From the IMG/VR virus record IMGVR_UViG_3300029448_000026, positions 1 to 58,522 of that record: DNA of 58,522 nt. One strand, given 5' to 3'. This document shows, in pieces, positions 41,473 through 48,503 of the stretch. The notes below the pieces were generated by a model. The model saw nothing but the letters and a program-made list of their open reading frames with translations. It was not told the DNA's origin and did no database searches. The first letter of the stretch is position 1; each line of letters opens with the position of its first letter. The DNA comes from a virus. The position numbers and the translations under genes are program-made.

Positions 41473-42569
41473 TGGCAAACTCAGCTATAAATATGTACGA
41501 ACTATCACTCGACCAATGTGTATCAGCTATCATTGCAGGTGGTAATAAAAGAACTGTACTTATGCAAGGTCACATGGGTACAGGTAAATCAGCAACACTT
41601 ACAATGCTTGATAACAAGTTACCAGAACACAAGGCTTGTTACTTTGATTGTACCACCAAAGACTTGGGTGACTTGTTGATACCTAAACTCAAAGACGTAG
41701 ACGGTAACGACTATGTTACATTTGCAACCAACGAAGAACTTGGGTTACATCTTGCAAACACTCCGATCATACTAATGGTTGATGAGATTGGTAAGGCAAA
41801 CCCTTCCGTATTCAATGGTATGCTACGATTGATATATGAAAGAAAGATTGGTTCTTATACTATGCATCCAGAAAGTATATTGTTTGCAACTACTAATCTT
41901 GGGGCAGAGGGTGTTGGTGATATCATACCCCCACATGGGCTCAATCGTATTACTGTGGTCAAGGTACGCAAACCAGAACACATGGAGCTTATCGAATATG
42001 GTATTAACAACAACTGGGATAGTAGTGTACTTGGTTGGATCAAGGACAATCCATCTTTGTTGCAGACCTTTGAAGATGTAAAGAACCCAGACGACAACCC
42101 ACACATATACCACCCACAATCTAACCAAACATCTTTTGTTACACCTAGATCATTAGAGTGTGCAAGCGACTGGTTGCAGGTACGGGATCAGTTTGATGAC
42201 CACACGTTAACAGGTTTACTCATGGGTACGATAGGTGAACGCGGGGCAATGGACTTGATGGCCTTTGTCAAACTTGCAGATGATCTACCTAAACTTGAAG
42301 AGGTCAAGAACGATCCTAAGAATGCCAAAGTACCTACGAGTGCTAGTGCAGTATGCATGGTGGTCTATCGTACTCTTGCCAACTTGGAAAGGGATTGGAT
42401 CAATGCATGGATGGATTACATGGTGCGTCTTGACAAGGAAGCACAAGGTCTATTCGCCAATGGTGTTCGGTCAGAGAAGTATGCCAAGCGATCTATGGTT
42501 ATGACGAATAAGAAGTTCACCGATTGGGCTATGGAAAACAACTACATGTTCGTAGCAGATAAGAAGTAG
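41472..42569 (+). CDS. MoxR-type AAA+ ATPase (365 aa)
   Basis: Walker A is GHMGTGKS at residues 33-40, Walker B is ILMVDEIGKANP at about 100-111 (D104, E105), sensor 1 is FATTN at 138-142, and the finger region is GLNRITVV (R159). The segment NGMLRLIYERKIG is typical of MoxR ATPases. MoxR proteins act as chaperone-like ATPases that work with VWA-domain partners to remodel target proteins. A VWA partner lies two genes downstream. Phage copies are sometimes called CobS, but there is no cobalamin pathway here. Start ATG overlaps the preceding stop. Confidence 0.85.
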   Translation: MANSAINMYELSLDQCVSAIIAGGNKRTVLMQGHMGTGKSATLTMLDNKLPEHKACYFDCTTKDLGDLLIPKLKDVDGNDYVTFATNEELGLHLANTPIILMVDEIGKANPSVFNGMLRLIYERKIGSYTMHPESILFATTNLGAEGVGDIIPPHGLNRITVVKVRKPEHMELIEYGINNNWDSSVLGWIKDNPSLLQTFEDVKNPDDNPHIYHPQSNQTSFVTPRSLECASDWLQVRDQFDDHTLTGLLMGTIGERGAMDLMAFVKLADDLPKLEEVKNDPKNAKVPTSASAVCMVVYRTLANLERDWINAWMDYMVRLDKEAQGLFANGVRSEKYAKRSMVMTNKKFTDWAMENNYMFVADKK

Positions 42570-42577
42570 GAGATAAC

Positions 42578-42865
42578 ATGTTACACAAAGACACTAAGAA
42601 AAGACAGACCCAACGAGAAAGGCTCTATGCTATTCGTAGGAAGAAACAAGTTATGATGGATAAAGGATCAACGTTTGCTATCTGTGAGATCCTTGAAGCA
42701 CTAGAGAAACATCTTGACGCAAATGGTTTCAAGTCAGAATGGCGATCTGTTCTCGGTCAAGATACTAACCATAATCCTATTTGGAATTTGAACATCTATG
42801 TAGAGGTGGACAAGAAACAATGGGGCAAAGCAGTTAGTAATACACTAACCAAAAATAGGAGATAA
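42578..42865 (+). CDS. Small basic protein between MoxR and VWA genes (95 aa)
   Basis: TAGGAGATAAC precedes the ATG. The N-terminal 30 residues are strongly basic (KKRQTQRERLYAIRRKKQ), followed by an alpha/beta part (FAICEILEALEKHLDANGF, PIWNLNIYVEVDKKQWGKAV). The 3' end contains a palindrome copy, read as VSNTLT. No family is recognised; position implies a role in the MoxR/VWA module. Confidence 0.65.
   Translation: MLHKDTKKRQTQRERLYAIRRKKQVMMDKGSTFAICEILEALEKHLDANGFKSEWRSVLGQDTNHNPIWNLNIYVEVDKKQWGKAVSNTLTKNRR
42833..42849. promoter_or_regulatory. Palindrome copy 6, before the VWA gene
   Basis: Spacer AATAC. It lies in the last codons of the 95-residue gene and ends eight bases before the AGGAGA of the VWA gene. 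Confidence 0.8.
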
Positions 42866-42866
42866 C

Positions 42867-44126
42867 ATGTTACAGATAGGAAAACAACTCACACCTGAGC
42901 AACGATTGTCTAAAGCAGTTGTCGATGCTATGGGTCACAGTAGGTACATGCGATTGGCGAGTGTACTTATGATTGGTAATAGATCAATCGAAGATGGTAT
43001 ACCAACGGCTTGCACTGATGGTAGGAACGAGTGGTATGGCAGAGAGTTTATTACCAAACTCAATGACGCAGAACTACGGTTCCTCGTATTGCATGAGTGC
43101 TACCACAAGTTATACAGACACTTATTTGTTTGGGAACACTTGGTCAAAGACGATCCACACCTTGCCAACGTAGCTATGGATATGGTTATCAATACTAAAC
43201 TTGTCACTGAGAATGAGAAAGACTTGTTTGCTACAATGACAGGTGAACTATCAATCGGTTGCTATGACAAAAAGTATGAGGGTTGGGATACTGCAATGGT
43301 GTATCACGACCTCAAGAAGAATGGTCTACCCAAGCAAAAGGGCCTACCAGGCAATGGAGATGGTACACCTACAAACACGTCATCAGGTGATGGTACTACT
43401 ACCACCGTACAGGGGCATGGTGGGTTCGATACACACGACCATGAGAATGCCAAGGTTATGAGTGAGAAAGAAAAGAAAGACCTTGCCAAAGATATTGATG
43501 AAGCGATACGTCAGGGTGCTATGATTGCAGGTAAGATGGGCAGTGGTGGTGACCGAGACTTTGACGAACTACTCAAAGCAAAGATAGATTGGAAACAAGT
43601 ACTACGTGATTTCATTACCACTACTTGTAAGGGTAAGGACTTCTCGACTTGGAACAGACCCAATCGTAGGTTCATTGGTCAGGGTATATACATGCCTAGT
43701 GGTATATCTGAGAAGGTCGGTGAACTTGTCATTGCCATTGACACGTCAGGTAGTATCGGTGACCACGAACTACAAGCATTTCTTTCAGAGGTCAAAGGTA
43801 TCGTTGACAACGTACACCCAGACAAAGTGCGTATGTTGTATTGGGATACCAAGGTATGCAAAGAAGAAATTTATGAGACGCAGGAAGTTGACAAACTCAT
43901 TCAATCCACAAAGCCAGAAGGTGGTGGTGGTACTACGATCGAGTGTGTCCCAGAACATCTTGCGGAGCATAACGTGTCACCACAAGCGACTATCATTCTT
44001 ACTGATGGTTACCTTGGTGGCTCTTGGGGTCAATGGACTTGCCCCACCCTGTGGTGCATTATCGACAATGCATCTGCACAACCAGATGTGGGCAAGTGTG
44101 TTCACATCAATTCACATGAACTGTAA
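42867..44126 (+). CDS. VWA protein with HExxH N-terminal domain (419 aa)
   Basis: The N-terminal domain has LHECYHKLYRH, an HExxH motif with H76, E77 and H80, the mark of the putative metallopeptidase domain found with VWA-like domains (DUF2201 type). A Gly/Thr-rich linker runs from about 155 to 190. The C-terminal VWA domain starts at LVIAIDTSGSIGDHE, with MIDAS residues D292, S294 and S296, and continues with a TDGYLGG acidic loop near residue 388. With the MoxR ATPase it forms the classic ATPase plus VWA adaptor pair. AATAGGAGATAAC gives its ribosome binding site. Whether the HExxH site is active is unknown. Confidence 0.82.
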   Translation: MLQIGKQLTPEQRLSKAVVDAMGHSRYMRLASVLMIGNRSIEDGIPTACTDGRNEWYGREFITKLNDAELRFLVLHECYHKLYRHLFVWEHLVKDDPHLANVAMDMVINTKLVTENEKDLFATMTGELSIGCYDKKYEGWDTAMVYHDLKKNGLPKQKGLPGNGDGTPTNTSSGDGTTTTVQGHGGFDTHDHENAKVMSEKEKKDLAKDIDEAIRQGAMIAGKMGSGGDRDFDELLKAKIDWKQVLRDFITTTCKGKDFSTWNRPNRRFIGQGIYMPSGISEKVGELVIAIDTSGSIGDHELQAFLSEVKGIVDNVHPDKVRMLYWDTKVCKEEIYETQEVDKLIQSTKPEGGGGTTIECVPEHLAEHNVSPQATIILTDGYLGGSWGQWTCPTLWCIIDNASAQPDVGKCVHINSHEL

Positions 44127-44128
44127 TT

Positions 44129-44145
44129 GTTAGTCACGCACTAAC
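44129..44145. promoter_or_regulatory. Palindrome copy 7, directly before a ribosome binding site
   Basis: Spacer CACGC. It fills the gap after the VWA stop and ends seven bases before the AAGGAGA region of the next gene. Confidence 0.8.
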
Positions 44146-44163
44146 TAAACAAGGAGAAACTAA

Positions 44164-45240
44164 ATGTCATATAGATATCATTCAACAAACCTTAATACCT
44201 TTGCTGAAGTTGCTGAGTTATACAACACAGTAAAACCTGTGGTCAGTAAGAACCACCGTAGAGAAGATGACCTTAGACCGATAGGTGTTCGCACTAGAAA
44301 GAATGAACGCATCATCAAAGTAAGTGATAACAAGTATATACTTAATGATGGGGAGTGCGATCCAATACCATTCTGGCATGGTTACAACCACAACAATGCT
44401 ACTAGATTACCAACCATGAAAGAGGTCGAGGCACTCGCACCGATAGTGTGGTCTATTGATCGTAAGGGTAACGAGGTTATCAAGATACGTAATGGGTCTG
44501 GTAAAGGGTCACACCAAACACGATACGCATTCCTTCAACATACCCTACCAGAGAATATGGGGCTTCTTATTGATAGTGGTAAGCAGTACATTCAACTTAT
44601 ACGACACTACAATCATGAGGCTGAACATAAAAACTTCTTCCTACCAAAGAGTGAATATAATTGGAAAGATGGAGATTCAAAAGATGATGGTAGGCAGTTG
44701 TACTTTACCAGACCCATAAATCATAAGAACCCCCATACCCCTTGGAGTATCAAGGGTAACACGTTTACATTTAGCCCACCAAGGAAGAGGATAGATCTAG
44801 AACGTAAGGCTAGGGTCAAACCTCTGTGCGATAAGTTCTATGAGTACATACTAGCCATGTATCCATTGGTCGAGTTAAAAGATAGTGGTTGGCATTGGTC
44901 TGTATACCAAGACAAGCTGTCTTCTTTGCAAGAACACTTTGAGATCTTCTCAGGTACACTTGTGAAGGAAGGAAACCAACACCCTTACACACATTGGGAC
45001 TGGGATAATAAGCACGACTTCGTTGAACATGTACTAAAGAAAGAGGATCACCCATGTAGGGTCGTACTTCTAGAGTTGTTTATCATTGACAGTGAGTTGC
45101 ACCAGATCAAGGTAGGGAACTCTCATGTACCTGATGACAAGTTATCAAGTGTCATACGCAACCAATGGAACAGATGGGTCAACAAAATATTTGATCTTGA
45201 GTATGTACATACTAAGGCAACCATAGCGAGGGTGAAGTAA
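44164..45240 (+). CDS. Uncharacterised early protein (358 aa)
   Basis: AAGGAGAAACTAA precedes the ATG. The protein is soluble, rich in His, Asn, Lys and Trp (FWHGYNHNNATRLPT, SGWHWSVYQDKL, HTHWDWDNKHD-like), with a helical C-terminal third. I recognise no domain. Its stop overlaps the next start by one base. Membership in the palindrome-marked cassette suggests expression with the MoxR/VWA genes. Confidence 0.7.
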   Translation: MSYRYHSTNLNTFAEVAELYNTVKPVVSKNHRREDDLRPIGVRTRKNERIIKVSDNKYILNDGECDPIPFWHGYNHNNATRLPTMKEVEALAPIVWSIDRKGNEVIKIRNGSGKGSHQTRYAFLQHTLPENMGLLIDSGKQYIQLIRHYNHEAEHKNFFLPKSEYNWKDGDSKDDGRQLYFTRPINHKNPHTPWSIKGNTFTFSPPRKRIDLERKARVKPLCDKFYEYILAMYPLVELKDSGWHWSVYQDKLSSLQEHFEIFSGTLVKEGNQHPYTHWDWDNKHDFVEHVLKKEDHPCRVVLLELFIIDSELHQIKVGNSHVPDDKLSSVIRNQWNRWVNKIFDLEYVHTKATIARVK

Positions 45241-45737
45241 TGGGTTACCGTAGCGATGTAGTCATTGCACACTCTTTCATTTCTAAGAGCCACATGGAAG
45301 AGGTGCTTACCGTACTGACATTGGATAAGAGGTTTGCTGAGTACAAATTGGCAGACCACGTCTACACCAGCGAGGAGTACATACCACATGAAGACAAGTA
45401 TATGTTTAACCTTGTGGTGGTTGGCGAACAATGGAAGTGGTATGAGGAAAGCCAATTTGGTGGGTATGAGGATGTAGCTTGCATTAATTCCTTACTTACA
45501 ATCTGCCAAGATTTTAACACAGAAAGGGGTGTACCATACGCATACAAGTTTCTACGTATTGGTGAAGACGTGACCGATGAAGAGATGCGTGAGAAGGCAA
45601 GTGATTGTCAACATGGGGAATGGCTTGGAGAGATGCAAGATCGGGTCATGTTTATAAACAGAACAATAGAAAACGACTTCGCTAACTTACAATCAGTTAG
45701 TGGGTCACTAACCGAAAAGGAGAATGACAATGAGTGA
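45240..45737 (+). CDS. MGYRSDV-type small phage protein (165 aa)
   Basis: The N-terminus MGYRSDVVIA is shared by many uncharacterised phage proteins. An alpha/beta body follows (MFNLVVVGEQWKWYEES, YAYKFLRIGED). The acidic C-terminus contains a palindrome copy, read as VSGSLT. Its ATG overlaps the previous stop (TAATG) and its end overlaps the next gene by eight bases. Function unknown. Confidence 0.7.
   Translation: MGYRSDVVIAHSFISKSHMEEVLTVLTLDKRFAEYKLADHVYTSEEYIPHEDKYMFNLVVVGEQWKWYEESQFGGYEDVACINSLLTICQDFNTERGVPYAYKFLRIGEDVTDEEMREKASDCQHGEWLGEMQDRVMFINRTIENDFANLQSVSGSLTEKENDNE
45696..45712. promoter_or_regulatory. Palindrome copy 8, before the 341-aa gene
   Basis: Spacer GGGTC. It lies in the last codons of the 165-residue gene and ends seven bases before GGAGA at 45719-45723. 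Confidence 0.8.
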
Positions 45738-46755
45738 TAGTAGATTTTTAGATAGCAACTATAAGAAGGAAAGCCTAGAGAAGTTACACTCAGTGACTAG
45801 GAGTAAGAAATGTATTGTCAAAGGTGAGACCTTGAGAAACCTTCCTGTCATTAATGATGAGACAGAGATTAGTGAGGTGTTTGTTGATGTGTCAGGGGAG
45901 GCTCTATTTGGTGACAAATACAATGTAAACTTCCCACAATTATTACACCACAGTACGACATATAAAGCTATTGTATTCGCCAAGGAGTTAGCACACAAGA
46001 TCAGAGGTGTTGACTTTGCAGTGTGTTCGATAAAAAGGACTAAGAGTGTATTTTGGGTATTCATGGAGGAACAAGTTTATACGATGGGTCAGATTGGCTA
46101 TGGGGATTTCTATACAACAACTACCCCTGCCCAGTACGAGTACATGGTTAGTTCCTACCCTATACAAAACTACAAGTATGATTCGTATTCTGAGCAACAC
46201 TACATGGCTAGGTCTATGCATATAGACAAGGCTATAAAGAATGCGAGTTCTTATTTGCGTAACCCTGCACCGAAAGACGTAGCGATATTAAATGCATTCA
46301 AGGCTAAACGAGAGTTCACTGATATTGGTGATAATATAGAATACAAGGTAAGGAGTAGTGCCAAAGAGGTTTTGAACGATGAAGTTATGTTGATAAGAGA
46401 GTTGAGAAATCTTTTGGACACAGATCATAAGTTCATACATGATGTTTTCCGTAGTAATGTTGAAAGATGGATACATGATACAGACGAGCTGGCCGATAGG
46501 AAACGTAAGGCACTCAACCTATATCACGTTAGGGTGTACATGGAAGAGGATGTACAGACCTTCGATGTCATACCTATGGACAACGTACAAGGAGATGTAC
46601 ACAAATCTGTCGGAGACCTTGTAACATATACTGTAGACAATGTACCAGAATATATAGTTGGTAAGGTGTCCGTATTATCCATGGTCAATGCTGAAACTTT
46701 TGTTGATGATGTGGGGTACAGAGATGAAGCAGGTTGTTTCTACATTACACGATGA
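45730..46755 (+). CDS. Uncharacterised early protein (341 aa)
   Basis: The ATG at 45730 has AAAAGGAGA at ideal distance; the ATG six bases upstream is too close. The protein is alpha/beta with FAVCSIKRTKSVFWVFMEEQ, a tyrosine-rich middle (YPIQNYKYDSYSEQHYM) and a helical part before a beta-rich C-terminus. I know similar proteins from phages only as hypothetical. It lies in the palindrome-marked cassette. Confidence 0.7.
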   Translation: MSDSRFLDSNYKKESLEKLHSVTRSKKCIVKGETLRNLPVINDETEISEVFVDVSGEALFGDKYNVNFPQLLHHSTTYKAIVFAKELAHKIRGVDFAVCSIKRTKSVFWVFMEEQVYTMGQIGYGDFYTTTTPAQYEYMVSSYPIQNYKYDSYSEQHYMARSMHIDKAIKNASSYLRNPAPKDVAILNAFKAKREFTDIGDNIEYKVRSSAKEVLNDEVMLIRELRNLLDTDHKFIHDVFRSNVERWIHDTDELADRKRKALNLYHVRVYMEEDVQTFDVIPMDNVQGDVHKSVGDLVTYTVDNVPEYIVGKVSVLSMVNAETFVDDVGYRDEAGCFYITR

Positions 46756-46996
46756 CTTGTTATCTAGTGACAGGGTATACCGTGTACAGATACCGATAGA
46801 TAGGAAATACATAACTGTGATATGTATTGGCATAGAATGTATTGACAAGGAATTAAAGAATTGCTACCATTCGATTAATGACTTACCAAATTGGTTGCAG
46901 GGCAAGATAGCGGTGCTTATGCTCTGTGACTTTAACGAGGAGATAAGGGGAGTTGGTCGGAGAGTGCGAGAGGATTTATTCTACATATTTGGTTAG
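46724..46996 (+). CDS. Small uncharacterised early protein (90 aa)
   Basis: The frame overlaps the end of the previous gene by 32 bases. The start is uncertain: ATG at 46724 or 46709, neither with a strong ribosome binding site. The core is YITVICIGIECIDKELKNCY followed by DLPNWLQGKIAVLMLCDFNE, a mixed alpha/beta fold with four cysteines. Function unknown. Confidence 0.6.
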   Translation: MKQVVSTLHDDLLSSDRVYRVQIPIDRKYITVICIGIECIDKELKNCYHSINDLPNWLQGKIAVLMLCDFNEEIRGVGRRVREDLFYIFG

Positions 46997-47008
46997 TGCG
47001 TTACTAAC
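46992..47008. promoter_or_regulatory. Palindrome copy 9, after the 90-aa gene
   Basis: Spacer GCGTT. It begins in the last codons of the 90-residue gene and is followed at once by a hairpin at 47015-47040. Confidence 0.8.
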
Positions 47009-47014
47009 TGATTG

Positions 47015-47040
47015 ACCCACTTGGCTACGGCTGAGTGGGT
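47015..47040 (+). terminator. Weak terminator-like hairpin
   Basis: ACCCACT at 47015-47021 pairs with AGTGGGT at 47034-47040, loop 12 bases, followed only by TT. The short T run makes it a weak terminator or an RNA processing site. Confidence 0.4.
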
Positions 47041-47074
47041 TTGATGCCAGTTCCACCACTATTAGGGAGAAACG

Positions 47075-47227
47075 ATGAAGACAGAAGATTTACCAACTGA
47101 TTTAACTTTGTTCCTGAGAGAGATGGGATTAATTGAGGACATGGCTTTACCAAATAAAACGGTTAGTGCTACACTAACTTACAAGGTGTGGTTACCAACA
47201 AATAAAGAAGAGGAGATACCGTTTTGA
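47075..47227 (+). CDS. 50-aa protein coupled to the VRR-NUC gene
   Basis: AGGGAGAAACG precedes the ATG. The protein is acidic at the front (MKTEDLPTDLTLFLREMG) and ends in PTNKEEEIPF. Its stop TGA overlaps the TTG start of the nuclease gene (TTGA), which explains that unusual start. A palindrome copy lies within it, read as VSATLT. Function unknown. Confidence 0.6.
   Translation: MKTEDLPTDLTLFLREMGLIEDMALPNKTVSATLTYKVWLPTNKEEEIPF
47162..47178. promoter_or_regulatory. Palindrome copy 10, inside the 50-aa gene
   Basis: Spacer GCTAC. It is 46 bases before the nuclease start and is the last copy found; none was seen from here to the right end. Confidence 0.8.
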
Positions 47228-47565
47228 AACCAGAAGCTAAAGTTAAACGTACAGTAACAAGTTATTTAAAGAACATGGGTGCATACTATTTTTACCCAGT
47301 AACAGGTGGGTATGGGGGTAGCGGAGTACCAGATATCATAGCCTGTTACGAGGGTAAATTTATAGCTATCGAATGTAAAGCAGGTAGCAACAAGCCCACA
47401 CCATTACAAGAAAAAAATATTAGGGATATAAAAAACTGCGAGGGATTGGCATTAGTCATTAATGAAGAGAGTATGCATACTGTTGTTGATAAAATAGTGA
47501 GGTTCACTGCAAAAGTAGAGAGCAAAGAAATAGATATGAACAACATCTATAAGATGATGCAATGA
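47224..47565 (+). CDS. VRR-NUC nuclease (113 aa)
   Basis: The start is a TTG, supported by GAGGAGATACC and by overlap with the preceding stop; the first internal ATG would remove the first helix. Motifs are those of the VRR-NUC domain of the PD-(D/E)XK superfamily: GGSGVPDIIACYEGKFIAIE with C-K after it (D39, E50, K52 by my count), and a Q in TPLQEKN. Stand-alone phage VRR-NUC proteins act as structure-specific nucleases, probably Holliday junction or replication intermediate resolvases. Confidence 0.85.
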   Translation: MKPEAKVKRTVTSYLKNMGAYYFYPVTGGYGGSGVPDIIACYEGKFIAIECKAGSNKPTPLQEKNIRDIKNCEGLALVINEESMHTVVDKIVRFTAKVESKEIDMNNIYKMMQ

Positions 47566-47574
47566 GTTTTGTTG

Positions 47575-47740
47575 TCGGTGTTTTTTTGAGTTTGACACCG
47601 AGTAAGACAAGCAGTGAGAGTCTTACGACATGGAATATCCACTGCAACAAGAGGTAGTCTTAGTGTTAATGATGCACCTCCAACTACTGATCTTGTCGAG
47701 TAGGGTACGTAAAATCTAGCCCCCTACTGTAATAGGGGGC
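47575..47740 (+). ncRNA. Structured non-coding region, candidate RNA element
   Basis: The 195-base gap 47566-47760 has no ORF but folds densely: H1 TCGGTGT/ACACCGA (47575-47601), H2 GTAAGAC/GTCTTAC (47602-47626) abutting it, GCAGTG in the H2 loop complementary to CACTGC at 47640-47645 (pseudoknot), H3 ACAAGAGGTAGT with ACTACT and TCTTGT (47647-47696), and H4 GCCCCCTA/TAGGGGGC (47719-47740). AGTAGGG at 47699-47705 can compete for CCCTACT of H4. H4 ends shortly before the ribosome binding site of the next gene. No known RNA family is matched. Confidence 0.5.
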
Positions 47741-47760
47741 GACTAAAAAAGGAGAACGAT

Positions 47761-48105
47761 ATGAGTATAGCTGACGAATTTAAACTTAGAGAAATACCAA
47801 AAACAAAGGGTTGGTACGCACCAAATAGGCGTAGACTGGTTAAGACAAAGTCTGGCAAGGTGCAGGTCCGAAAAGTAGCCGTAAAGATTGGGCTTAAAAC
47901 GAATAATGTAGCAAAAGAAAGAGCTGAACGATTGAACAAAAGAAAAGAAAAGTATGAAGCCTACACGAAGAAGAGTGAGGAAATTAAGCTCTGGACTCTA
48001 CGCGAGTTACTAATATTCTTGGAGGGGCGCGATCCCAAGAAGTCTGCCACTGTTTCTAACATTGTGAATGATATAGTTAGAGGTAAGTATAATGACGAGG
48101 GATGA
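47761..48105 (+). CDS. Basic helical protein (114 aa)
   Basis: AAAAAAGGAGAACGAT precedes the ATG. The N-terminal part is beta-like and basic (WYAPNRRRLVKTKSGKVQ), then a long basic coiled coil (about residues 50-78) and a C-terminal helix bundle. DNA or RNA binding is suggested by charge. It follows the folded intergenic region, so that region would be its leader. No named family. Confidence 0.65.
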   Translation: MSIADEFKLREIPKTKGWYAPNRRRLVKTKSGKVQVRKVAVKIGLKTNNVAKERAERLNKRKEKYEAYTKKSEEIKLWTLRELLIFLEGRDPKKSATVSNIVNDIVRGKYNDEG

Positions 48106-48370
48106 GATATTACGAGAAGCAATGCGCCTCATAAATAACGACAGGGCAAAGGATTATGGTGATGCTTATATCAACCATGACCGTATAGCCAAGCTATGGT
48201 CCGTTATCATAGACAAAGAGATAACAGTAAAAGATGTTATGATGTGTATGTTGTGTGTGAAACTAGCTCGTTTGATCCATGCAGATAAGGCCGATAGTTG
48301 GGTAGACATATGTGGTTACGCAGGATTAGGAGGGGAGTTGAGTGGGAAAACAAATGACGATATGCCCTAG
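48092..48370 (+). CDS. DUF6378-like protein (92 aa)
   Basis: The pattern RAKDYGDAYINHDRIAKLWS followed by DVMMCMLCVKLARLIH and DSWVDICGYAGL is the signature of a small phage family I know as DUF6378, predicted to be an all-helical, MazG-like fold. Its start overlaps the previous gene by 14 bases. A nucleotide-related role is a guess from fold resemblance only. Confidence 0.75.
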   Translation: MTRDEILREAMRLINNDRAKDYGDAYINHDRIAKLWSVIIDKEITVKDVMMCMLCVKLARLIHADKADSWVDICGYAGLGGELSGKTNDDMP

Positions 48371-48503
48371 ATGTGGGCAAGAAACTACTATGATACCTGT
48401 GCATGGACACTACCAATGTATACTATGTATGAGTGTTGTTGACGATTGCTGTAATGGTTTAACTTGTCAAAAACCAAAGGAGGAAGAGGAAGATGAGCAA
48501 TGA
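48354..48503 (+). CDS. 49-aa zinc-ribbon protein
   Basis: The protein has two Cys pairs, C4-x2-C7 (CPRC) and C22-x2-C25 (CILC), with HGHYQC between, and a further CC and C before an acidic tail. The segment HGHYQC..C is known to me in short phage proteins. It overlaps both neighbours: 17 bases with the upstream gene and ATGA with the DNA polymerase start. A zinc-binding accessory to replication is plausible. Confidence 0.65.
   Translation: MTICPRCGQETTMIPVHGHYQCILCMSVVDDCCNGLTCQKPKEEEEDEQ

Noticed and set aside
41472-44126. CobS/CobT cobaltochelatase pair
   Set aside because: The ATPase and VWA architecture is shared with chelatases, but no corrin or porphyrin pathway gene is present; a MoxR-type remodelling pair is the safer name.
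47575-47601. H1 hairpin as terminator of the nuclease gene
   Set aside because: The stem is perfect but no T run follows it on either strand; the T run is in the loop.
47566-47760. tRNA or tmRNA gene
   Set aside because: Hairpins are present, but no acceptor/T-arm layout, no GTTCRA-type T loop and no CCA end could be found.
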